NCBI GenBank assembly: GCA_026397455.1
Contig: JAPLUX010000073.1
Span: forward strand, 1-5,291
Origin: Candidatus Aenigmatarchaeota archaeon
GTDB lineage: Archaea > Aenigmatarchaeota > Aenigmatarchaeia > CG10238-14
DNA: 5,291 bases
Direction of reading: 5' to 3'
The notes beneath the pieces are model-generated. The model searched no databases, had not been told where the DNA came from, and saw only the letters and a program-made list of their open reading frames with translations. Position numbers and translations under genes: made by a program. Shown here one piece after another: positions 1 to 5,202 of this stretch. Position 1 is the stretch's first letter. Each line of letters starts with the position of its first letter.

Positions 1-80
1 AAAGCATTACCTTTTCTTTTATAACCAATTTTTCTTTCTACACCTAATACAATATAAGCTACTTGATTACACTCTAGCAT
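1..80 (-). CDS. 5' end of an unrecognised gene (partial, runs off the left edge)
   Basis: Reading leftward from an ATG at 80-78, 26 codons stay open to the window edge. The peptide begins MLECNQVAYIVLGVE and continues with a basic stretch, RKIGYKRKGNA. An in-frame TAA lies directly before the ATG, so this is the first possible start. A GTGA element (part of the archaeal GGTGA Shine-Dalgarno) sits five bases upstream, and a T-rich TATA-like stretch lies about 28 bases ahead of the start. The gene diverges from xerA. The basic KRKGNA segment might open a nucleic-acid-binding protein, for example a small archaeal nuclease, but too little is visible to assign a family. The evidence for a real gene is the start context and the natural-looking residue composition. 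Confidence 0.5.
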   Translation of the reverse strand, partial: MLECNQVAYIVLGVERKIGYKRKGNA

Positions 81-186
81 TTAATTCACATTCTTAATTT
101 AAGTGATAAAACATTTATGTTTGACGATAATTACGCTAAAAAGAATATTGCCGAGGCCTCTAATTAAGACGTGCCGAAGAAATGTT

Positions 187-205
187 GTCTAACTACCTGT
201 TAGAC
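187..205. repeat. Inverted repeat upstream of the xerA promoter (possible operator or recombination site)
   Basis: GTCTAAC (187-193) and GTTAGAC (199-205) form a perfect 7-bp inverted repeat around the 5-base spacer TACCT. A T:A pair and a T·G pair extend it outward. It directly abuts the BRE/TATA region of xerA, which suits an operator for autoregulation or a two-subunit protein-binding site. It resembles a dif site only loosely: known dif sites have about 11-bp arms and a 6-bp spacer, whereas here the symmetric centre gives an odd-length spacer. Confidence 0.4.
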
Positions 206-220
206 GAAACCTATATAAAT
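205..220 (+). promoter_or_regulatory. Archaeal BRE/TATA promoter of xerA, probably giving a leaderless mRNA
   Basis: A purine-rich BRE-like CGAAAC (205-210) is followed by TATATAAAT (212-220). The TATA centre is about 28 bases before the xerA ATG at 244, which places transcription start within a few bases of the start codon. No Shine-Dalgarno sequence is seen between 221 and 243, in agreement with leaderless initiation. The inverted repeat at 187-205 lies immediately upstream. Confidence 0.6.
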
Positions 221-243
221 ATCCATCACTAAGCCTTAATAAT

Positions 244-1059
244 ATGAAATCCGATCCTGTAGAAAATTTATACAGGGAAATGAGAATAAGGAAATTTAGT
301 CCTAAAACAATGAAATCTTACGCTTTTCATGTCAACAAATTCTTGGAATTCACAGAAAAACCATTGGATGAGATAAATAAAGACGATATAAAAAGATATC
401 TTGAGGGAATAGATAATCCATCAAACTCCAGAATAGCTATCGCTTCATTAAAATTCTTCTTCAACAATATAACCAAAAGAAAACTTTTCTTCGGAATTGA
501 ATACCCTAAAAGAAGGTTTAAAATACCGACAGTTTTAACAAAAGAAGAAATTAAAAGAATGATTGATGCCACAAAGAATGAAAAACACAAATTGTTAATA
601 AAGTTTGACTATGGGACAGGGTTAAGAGTAAGTGAGCTAGTCAATGTAAAAATAAATGATTTGGATTTAAATGAAGGTCTTGTATTAGTAAAATCCGGAA
701 AGGGTGGGAAGGATAGATATAGTGTCATTCCACAAACTCTTATTTTGGGTTTAAAAAATTACTTAAATTCTAGACAAGGTTCCAATTCTTATCTATTCCC
801 TGGAATCGATGGTGGGCACTTTAGTATTAGGTCTGTGCAAAAAATAGTAAACAAGTCTGCTAAATTAGCTAACATTCAAAAAGATGTTTATGTTCATACT
901 CTTAGACACTCTTTTGCAACTCATCTTTTAGAATCAGGGACTGATATAAGAATCATCCAAAAACTATTAGGACATAAAAAATTAGAAACTACTCAGATTT
1001 ATACGCAAGTGTCAACACAACAAATAAAAAAAGTTAAAAGTCCGTTGGATGATTTATGA
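244..1059 (+). CDS. xerA: XerA-type tyrosine recombinase
   Basis: This 271-residue site-specific DNA recombinase is expected to resolve chromosome dimers at a dif site, as archaeal XerA does. Residues 4-85 form the helical N-terminal SAM-like DNA-binding domain (LYREMRIRKFSPKTMKSY is typical), and residues 97-265 form the catalytic domain. Visible catalytic residues are R128 (GTGLRVSEL), K153 in the beta-hairpin SGKGGKDR, H218 and R221 (HTLRHSFATHLL), H244 (LLGHKKLETTQ) and the nucleophile Y253 (IYTQVS). The tail KSPLDDL matches the C-terminal tail usual in archaeal XerA. The length is near that of the family and the gene is intact. The ATG at 244 fits the leaderless promoter. A tRNA gene starts one base after the TGA stop. 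Adjacency to a tRNA might suggest an integrase, but the sequence looks like the housekeeping XerA clade and no duplicated tRNA end was seen. Confidence 0.93.
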   Translation: MKSDPVENLYREMRIRKFSPKTMKSYAFHVNKFLEFTEKPLDEINKDDIKRYLEGIDNPSNSRIAIASLKFFFNNITKRKLFFGIEYPKRRFKIPTVLTKEEIKRMIDATKNEKHKLLIKFDYGTGLRVSELVNVKINDLDLNEGLVLVKSGKGGKDRYSVIPQTLILGLKNYLNSRQGSNSYLFPGIDGGHFSIRSVQKIVNKSAKLANIQKDVYVHTLRHSFATHLLESGTDIRIIQKLLGHKKLETTQIYTQVSTQQIKKVKSPLDDL

Positions 1060-1060
1060 A

Positions 1061-1136
1061 GGGGTAGTGGTCTAGCCTGGTCTATGACACCAGCTTGGGG
1101 TGTTGGTAATCCCGTGTTCAAATCACGGCTACCCCA
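1061..1136 (+). tRNA. tRNA-Pro(GGG): tRNA-Pro (anticodon GGG)
   Basis: A full cloverleaf folds. The acceptor stem GGGGTAG (1061-1067) pairs with CTACCCC (1129-1135), with discriminator A1136. The D arm has stem pairs 1070-1072 with 1086-1088, followed by a T·T mismatch (1073/1085), and the conserved GG at 1079-1080. The anticodon stem CCAGC/GTTGG (1090-1094/1102-1106) encloses the loop TTGGGGT, with anticodon GGG at 1097-1099 reading CCC and CCU. The variable loop has five bases. The T stem CCGTG/CACGG encloses TTCAAAT. CCA is not encoded and no intron is present. It starts one base after the xerA stop and may be co-transcribed with it. The bases after it are T-rich (ATTACTTATTCATTTTACTTT) and could end transcription weakly. 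Confidence 0.95.
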
Positions 1137-1144
1137 TTACTTAT

Positions 1145-2485
1145 TCATTTTACTTTATGCTTCTTCAGAAAATCTGTTATAATTTCTTTTAAATCAGGTT
1201 TTCCTATCTCTTCAATCCTGTACCTAACCCTGACAGAAGGTTTGTTAATCTTCAACAACCTGGCCAAATCAAACGGTGTACCGACTAAGACTGCATCGCA
1301 CTTAGCTTTGTTAATAGTATCTTCCAGTTCTTTCATCTGTTCATCGTTATAACCCATGGCCGGTAAGATTTTACCTAAATTCGGGAATTTCTTATAAGTT
1401 TCTTTTACCGTTCCAACAGCGTAAGGTTTCGGGTCTATCACTTCACACCCGAGTTGCTTAGCAGCAATCATTCCTGCTCCGTAAGACGTACCACCATGTG
1501 TTAATGTAGGGCCATCTTCAACGACTAAAACTTTCTTACCTTTCACTATTTCTGGTCTTTCTGTTGTCACAACTGAATTGGCTTCGATGATTATAGCCTT
1601 TGGGTTGATTTCCTTGATGTTTTTTCTCACGATATCCACGTTTTTTCTTTCTGCAGAATTTACTTTGTTGATTATGATAACATCTGCTATTCTTGCGTTA
1701 ACCTCACCTGGATGGTATGTTATCTCATGACCAGGTCTTAATGGATCGGCCACGACTATCTGAAGGTCTGGCACGTAGAATGATATCTCATTGTTTCCAC
1801 CATCCCAGACGATGACATCAGCTTCTTTCTCCGCTTCTCTCAAAATCACACCATAGTCTACGCCTGAGTATATGACAAAACCTTTTTCAACGTAAGCTTC
1901 ATATTCCTCTCTCTCTTCTATCGTGCATTTATGTTTGTTCAAATCCTCATACGTTGCAAACCTCATGGCAGTTTGTTCGACTAAATCACCGTAAGGCATC
2001 GGTTCTCTTACAGCAACAAATTTTATTCCCATTTCATCAAGGATTTGACAGACTTTTTGGGAAGTCTGACTCTTTCCACAGCCAGTCCTGACAGCACAAA
2101 TCGCTATGATTGGTTTTTTTGATTTTAGCATCGCTTTTTTAATCCCGATTATCTTGAAGTTGGCTCCAGCAGCCAATGCTCTTGAAGCTAGATGCATCAC
2201 ATAAACATGAGAAAGGTCGGAATATGCCAAGACGACTTGATCTATGTCTTTTTCTTTTATGATTTTTTCCATGTCTGTTTCTGGGTAGATGGGTATACCA
2301 TTGGGATACAATTTTCCTGCTAATTCATGGGGGTATTTTCTTTCTCCTGTTTCCACCGTTCCTAGATTCTGTTCGCCAGCCATGGTGAAACCAACAACAT
2401 CGTATTCTTCATTATCCCTAAAAACCGTGTTGAAAACGTGGAAATCCATTCCAGCAGCGCCTAGAATAAGAACTTTCTTTTTCAT
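1145..2485 (-). CDS. cpgS: Cyclic 2,3-diphosphoglycerate synthetase family protein (COG2403-like P-loop NTPase)
   Basis: This 446-residue cytoplasmic protein resembles the family of cyclic-2,3-diphosphoglycerate synthetase. That enzyme uses ATP to cyclise 2,3-diphosphoglycerate to a phosphate store and thermoprotectant known from methanogens. Residues 1-115 form a Rossmann-like domain (KVLILGAAG, MAGEQNLG). A P-loop of the form VRTGCGKS lies at 132-139, a Walker-B-like strand VIVWDGGNNE at 224-233, and NKVN at 273-276 resembles a guanine-specificity NKxD site. Other conserved-looking blocks are REPMPYGDL (160-168), VADPLRPGHE (245-254) and VEDGPTLTHGG (322-332). Length fits the family. The ATG is preceded at five bases by GGGGTG (2491-2496), a strong Shine-Dalgarno, 15 bases after the peptidase gene, so co-translation from one mRNA is likely. 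Many homologues outside methanogens are called only predicted GTPase. Family assignment is good; the cDPG reaction here is inference. Confidence 0.8.
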   Translation of the reverse strand: MKKKVLILGAAGMDFHVFNTVFRDNEEYDVVGFTMAGEQNLGTVETGERKYPHELAGKLYPNGIPIYPETDMEKIIKEKDIDQVVLAYSDLSHVYVMHLASRALAAGANFKIIGIKKAMLKSKKPIIAICAVRTGCGKSQTSQKVCQILDEMGIKFVAVREPMPYGDLVEQTAMRFATYEDLNKHKCTIEEREEYEAYVEKGFVIYSGVDYGVILREAEKEADVIVWDGGNNEISFYVPDLQIVVADPLRPGHEITYHPGEVNARIADVIIINKVNSAERKNVDIVRKNIKEINPKAIIIEANSVVTTERPEIVKGKKVLVVEDGPTLTHGGTSYGAGMIAAKQLGCEVIDPKPYAVGTVKETYKKFPNLGKILPAMGYNDEQMKELEDTINKAKCDAVLVGTPFDLARLLKINKPSVRVRYRIEEIGKPDLKEIITDFLKKHKVK

Positions 2486-2490
2486 ACAAA

Positions 2491-2496
2491 CACCCC
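2491..2496 (-). promoter_or_regulatory. Shine-Dalgarno site GGGGTG of the cDPG-synthetase-family gene
   Basis: On the minus strand GGGGTG lies five bases before the ATG at 2485, inside the 15-base gap after the peptidase stop. It is the clearest ribosome-binding site in the window. It fixes the start and suggests that this gene is read from a shared transcript, unlike the genes preceded by TATA-like sequence without such a site. Confidence 0.7.
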
Positions 2497-2500
2497 GAAG

Positions 2501-3616
2501 TTAAAGTATAATTAGTCTGGATTTAGTTAAGCTTTTCGGTTTTTTATTTGTCACTAACAGGTCGTTCTCTAACCTGCATCCGCCTATTTTTGGTTCATAG
2601 ATACCTGGTTCTATCGTTAAAACCATGTTTTCTTTTAGTTTAACTTCTTTCCATTCTTTCAATGCTTCTTTATTCTTTGGTTTTGGTGAGAGAAAAGGAT
2701 AATCATGTATTTCTAGTCCTAACCCGTGACCAAGAGAGTGTTTGAATTCAAACCCGTTCTTTTTTATGAAATTCTCGGTGGAAACATGAAGCTTCCAAGT
2801 CGGTAAACCTATTTTTATGTTCTCAATCGCCTTTTTATAAGCATCTTCAACTGTTTGAACGATTTTTTTCTGTTTTGAAGAGATTTTTCCGGCAATAAAA
2901 GGAACTGTTACATCAGAGCAATATCCCTTGTACCTAGCACCAAAATCGACTAACCCCAGACCATCTTGTATCTTCTGTTTAGAAAAAGAGGGGTATGGAT
3001 GAATGTATGCAGACCTTTTACCTGAAGCTACAATCGTTGGAAATGATAGCTCATCCGCTCCTTTATTTATCAATTCCTGTTCTAAAATCAATGCCAATTC
3101 TTTTTCTGTCATGTTTTTTGAAAGATTTTTTTCTATAACTTTTATTCCATGATTTGCTATTTGACATGCCTTGTTTATTCTTTCAATTTCTTTTGGTTCT
3201 TTCACACTTCTTATTTCAAGGATGATATCACTGATATCTTGGAACCTAAGGTGCTTAAATTTTCTAAAAATTCTGTAAGGAAAAACATCCTCGAGTATAC
3301 CGACTGATTTAACTTTCTTTAATTTCTCTTTTAATACCTTTGTTAGGCTGCGGTCATAGCGTTCTAAGTTGATTATCTCATCGACTTCTGCATCTTTCAT
3401 GGCCTGGTCATAAGTCAACGGTGAAACTGTCAGAATCCATTTATCTTTAACCATCAACAAACAACTGAAAGAAAAAAACTGCTGTAGAAAACCAGTAAAG
3501 TATTCTATGTTAACGTCATGTATCGGGTCAGAAGTCAGGAATAATGCCGAATCTAATTTTTTTTCTTCTATTTTTTTCCTGAATCCTTCTAACTTTTTAT
3601 TAGATATTATCCTCAT
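2501..3616 (-). CDS. pepQ: M24B-family Xaa-Pro peptidase (prolidase / aminopeptidase P-like)
   Basis: This 371-residue metallopeptidase should cleave Xaa-Pro bonds in dipeptides or at peptide N-termini in the cytoplasm. Residues 1-135 are the creatinase-type N-terminal domain (SALFLTSDPIHDVNIEYFTGF), and 145-371 the pita-bread catalytic domain. All five expected dinuclear-metal ligands are visible: D224 (LVDFGARYKG), D235 (YCSDVTVPF), H297 (HSLGHGLGLEIHD), E336 (LTIEPGIY) and E350 (GCRLENDLLVT). Substrate-binding histidines H206 (AYIHPYPS) and H304 are also in place, so it should be active. Prolidase versus aminopeptidase P cannot be settled from sequence alone. No Shine-Dalgarno is seen before the ATG at 3616. 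A TATA-like ATTTTTAAG about 29 bases upstream, overlapping the end of the previous gene, suggests a leaderless internal promoter. Confidence 0.93.
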   Translation of the reverse strand: MRIISNKKLEGFRKKIEEKKLDSALFLTSDPIHDVNIEYFTGFLQQFFSFSCLLMVKDKWILTVSPLTYDQAMKDAEVDEIINLERYDRSLTKVLKEKLKKVKSVGILEDVFPYRIFRKFKHLRFQDISDIILEIRSVKEPKEIERINKACQIANHGIKVIEKNLSKNMTEKELALILEQELINKGADELSFPTIVASGKRSAYIHPYPSFSKQKIQDGLGLVDFGARYKGYCSDVTVPFIAGKISSKQKKIVQTVEDAYKKAIENIKIGLPTWKLHVSTENFIKKNGFEFKHSLGHGLGLEIHDYPFLSPKPKNKEALKEWKEVKLKENMVLTIEPGIYEPKIGGCRLENDLLVTNKKPKSLTKSRLIIL

Positions 3617-3641
3617 GAACTCTATTTTGGATTAAGAGAAC

Positions 3642-3917
3642 TTAAAAATTGAAACGTTTTCTAAGAACCTTGATAGAATGGTTAAAAATGTCCTGAAGCA
3701 TCCCACCCAAGCCTATGTTGAACAATAATGAATATCCACCTAAAGTTGCTGCCAATGCTAATAGACCACCCGTAAAGGTATGATGTAACCTCATTCTTTT
3801 ACTCTTTCTAAACAAAAAGAACTTCATTTCAGGGAATTTTATACTAATCAATTGAGTAATTGAGAATGTTGCTAAAAAAATAACTGGTTGAAATTCAATC
3901 CCTGTTCCTATTAACAT
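3642..3917 (-). CDS. Small two-helix membrane protein with HH and DxxxH residues
   Basis: This is a 91-residue protein that I cannot name. Two hydrophobic segments are visible: residues 10-28 (PVIFLATFSITQLISI) and about 48-74 (FTGGLLALAATLGGYSLLFN then IGLGGML). They are joined by a very basic loop (FRKSKRMR, 36-43), and the C-terminus is also basic (KVLRKRF). By the positive-inside rule the loop and tail would face the cytoplasm, but both cannot easily do so with two full spans, so the first segment may be only peripheral or re-entrant. H45-H46 before the second segment and D76-x3-H80 after it resemble an HH...GlG..lxDxxxH pattern I associate with small archaeal membrane proteins, possibly metal-binding; this is inference. 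The gene lies between the Ada-like protein and the peptidase. A TATA-like GATTAAAAAC about 26 bases before the ATG suggests leaderless expression. Confidence 0.7.
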   Translation of the reverse strand: MLIGTGIEFQPVIFLATFSITQLISIKFPEMKFFLFRKSKRMRLHHTFTGGLLALAATLGGYSLLFNIGLGGMLQDIFNHSIKVLRKRFNF

Positions 3918-3936
3918 AAATAATATTTAGATTTTC

Positions 3937-3949
3937 TCGTTTTTAATCC
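3937..3949 (-). promoter_or_regulatory. Candidate TATA-type promoter before the small membrane protein gene
   Basis: On the minus strand GGATTAAAAACGA lies in the 35-base gap after the Ada-like gene, with its A/T core centred about 26 bases before the ATG at 3917. No Shine-Dalgarno is seen in the gap, so a leaderless transcript is plausible. In AT-rich DNA such matches are common, so support is modest. Confidence 0.35.
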
Positions 3950-3952
3950 TTA

Positions 3953-4390
3953 CTATTGGGGTTTACAAACTTTACAAGGAATATAACCATTGTTTTCGGC
4001 TTCTTCTATGTCTTTGAAGCAGGCTAAGTTCTGTTGACTAATTTTTTTAGCCCAAGTACAGTCACAATTATGATATTTTTTCGAAGTCTTACTGCCGACA
4101 AACATCGTTCCTGGAGGACAACCCAATGCCTCACAATCTGAATTCGTTTCTGATTGAACAGGAACATCTTTCATTTGTTCTGCTGTAGTTGAAGTTAAAG
4201 TTGTCGTTGAAGTGGTTTTTCTTATCGTGGAAGTAGTTTCAACAGTAGTTGTTGTTTCTATCGTAGTCGTAGTTTCTATAGTTTTAACAGTTTTACCTGT
4301 ATACTCAGAAGGTCCAAAAATGATAGCAATCAAAATTAACGTCAAGAAAGCAAGAAATATAGAAACGATTATTTTTTTAACAGAAAACAA
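3953..4390 (-). CDS. Membrane-anchored extracytoplasmic protein with Thr-rich linker and Ada-like metal-binding module
   Basis: This 145-residue protein starts with a basic KK and a single hydrophobic span (residues 7-25), a signal anchor or uncleaved signal peptide. A Thr-rich, probably glycosylated linker follows (36-70, repeats of IETTTT type). The C-terminal module (97-144) has the pattern VGSKTSKKYHNCDCTWAKK...A..NGYIPCKVCKP, which resembles the Cys-rich metal-binding module of Ada found in many secreted proteins. Candidate zinc ligands are H107, C109 or C111, C139 and C142. C86, C91 and C124 are extra cysteines that could form disulfides. No methyltransferase or nuclease domain is attached, so DNA repair is not implied; the role is unknown. 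The start is TTG at 4390: an in-frame stop lies six codons upstream, no ATG is available, and AGGGGAT (4394-4400) serves as a Shine-Dalgarno-like site. Confidence 0.8.
   Translation of the reverse strand: MFSVKKIIVSIFLAFLTLILIAIIFGPSEYTGKTVKTIETTTTIETTTTVETTSTIRKTTSTTTLTSTTAEQMKDVPVQSETNSDCEALGCPPGTMFVGSKTSKKYHNCDCTWAKKISQQNLACFKDIEEAENNGYIPCKVCKPQ
4227..4280. repeat. Three imperfect 18-bp tandem units encoding the Thr-rich linker
   Basis: Units at 4227-4244, 4245-4262 and 4263-4280 share the plus-strand pattern GTxGxxGTxGTTTCxAxx. They encode hexapeptides of the IETTTT/VETTST type in the linker of the membrane-anchored protein. Unit length is a multiple of three, so copy-number change would lengthen or shorten the stalk without breaking the frame. 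Confidence 0.6.
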
Positions 4391-4425
4391 TGAATCCCCT
4401 GTTTAATTATTGAAGTTAAAGATAT

Positions 4426-5166
4426 TTATTTCCCAGCAACTTGCACATTTTCAAACCTTATGTAAGGACATATGCCTGCTAAGACACTCCCACCAGAAGT
4501 AATCATAGATTGGTTAGAAATTCCAGAGATATTTTTTACCATGTCGAATATGTTTCCAGCAATCAATCCTCCTTTTATTGGCTTGGTTAACTCCCCATTC
4601 TCAATATAATAACCAACTCTAACCTCAGAAGAAAAATTACCAGTAGTGCCATCAGGAGTCAGCCAACTGAAATGATCGACAAGGATGCCATGTTTAACTT
4701 CTTCTATCAGTTGTTCTAAAGTCTTGTTCCCAGGTTTAACAAAAAAGTTGGACGTCCTGTTTATTGGCATAGCCCCATACTTTCCATCAAAAACAAAGAA
4801 CGTATCATCCTGTCTCAACCCGTTGCCTGTGGATTTAGTCCCATCTTTTATCGCATAGAACTGATCATAGATGAAATCTTTGAAAACTCCTCTTTCAACC
4901 AGAACATTCTTTCTCTGTGGAACACCTTCATCATCAAACTCACTCGTCATCAGACCGTAGGGATACAAACCATCGCTGATTATCGTCAAACTATCTGTAG
5001 CAACCTTGTCTCCAGGAGAAAATTTGGATATCTCATTGACTTTTGCAGAGCCAGTCGAGTGCGGGTCGATCACAGAACCTAATCCATCCAAAACGGATGT
5101 CGGTGAAAAAATCACAGTCGTTGTTTCTGTCCTCGGTTCTTCTGCTATGAACTGATCCTTAGCCAT
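4426..5166 (-). CDS. tldE: TldE/PmbA-like C-terminal domain (TldD/TldE protease family), separated from its N-terminal part by an in-frame stop
   Basis: The 246 residues match the C-terminal domain of TldD/TldE (PmbA) proteins, which as TldD-TldE heterodimers degrade or process unfolded peptides. Family hallmarks are VIFSPTSVLDGL (18-29), KFSPGDKVATDSLTIISDG (48-66), the FDDEGVPQRKN block (77-87), FKDFIYDQFYAIKDGTKSTG (95-114), GNFSSEVRVGYYIENGE (176-192) and IAGNIFDMVKNI (202-213). No HExxxH zinc motif is present where TldD carries one, so this is the TldE-type subunit. Whole proteins have about 430-470 residues; the N-terminal half is missing here. The ATG at 5166 has no clear Shine-Dalgarno, and family-like residues (DLPVSKFKEWIK) continue upstream for 12 codons to a TAA at 5203-5205. 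It may be expressed as a separate chain, or be the dead 3' part of a pseudogene. Confidence 0.82.
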   Translation of the reverse strand: MAKDQFIAEEPRTETTTVIFSPTSVLDGLGSVIDPHSTGSAKVNEISKFSPGDKVATDSLTIISDGLYPYGLMTSEFDDEGVPQRKNVLVERGVFKDFIYDQFYAIKDGTKSTGNGLRQDDTFFVFDGKYGAMPINRTSNFFVKPGNKTLEQLIEEVKHGILVDHFSWLTPDGTTGNFSSEVRVGYYIENGELTKPIKGGLIAGNIFDMVKNISGISNQSMITSGGSVLAGICPYIRFENVQVAGK

Positions 5167-5202
5167 TTTTATCCATTCTTTAAATTTTGAAACCGGTAAA
5201 TC

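Larger units (their letters stand above)
117..232 (+). pseudogene. Two mini-ORFs that join into one 38-residue peptide by a -1 shift (possible gene relic or small protein)
   Basis: An ATG at 117 opens a 16-codon frame (MFDDNYAKKNIAEASN) ending in TAA at 165-167. Nine bases before it is GTGAT (103-107), a partial archaeal Shine-Dalgarno. A second frame, open from 164, reads LRRAEEMLSNYLLDE and then TYINIHH, and ends in TAA at 230-232; an internal ATG at 182 could start it alone. Shifting by -1 at the AAT codon (162-164) joins them into a continuous peptide with a helical, charged character (AEASN-LRRAEEMLSNYLLDE). No family is recognised. It could be a frameshifted small gene, the decayed end of a larger gene, or chance, since the second part overlaps the xerA promoter and the inverted repeat. 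Confidence is low. Confidence 0.22.

Noticed and set aside
153..160. GAGGCCTC 8-bp palindrome and the two TGCCGA copies nearby (149-154 and 172-177)
   Set aside because: Too short to support a site, with no second palindrome copy or spacing pattern tied to the promoter.
327..590. 87-residue minus-strand open frame
   Set aside because: It lies fully inside xerA on the opposite strand, whose catalytic and binding motifs are intact. It has no start context of its own.
244..1136. A tRNA-integrated mobile element bounded by the recombinase gene and tRNA-Pro
   Set aside because: The recombinase has the motifs and C-terminal tail of housekeeping XerA. No second copy of the tRNA 3' end or other att-like direct repeat was seen in the window, and no viral or plasmid genes are present.
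2289..2504. 71-residue plus-strand open frame
   Set aside because: It is antisense to the N-terminus of the cDPG-synthetase-family gene and covers its start and Shine-Dalgarno. Composition is not protein-like.
4227..4280. CRISPR-like repeats
   Set aside because: The 18-bp units are adjacent, imperfect, without spacers, and encode the linker of a protein in frame.
4212..4406. 64-residue plus-strand open frame rich in Val
   Set aside because: It is the antisense of the Thr-rich repeat and signal anchor; the Val-rich repeat simply mirrors Thr codons.
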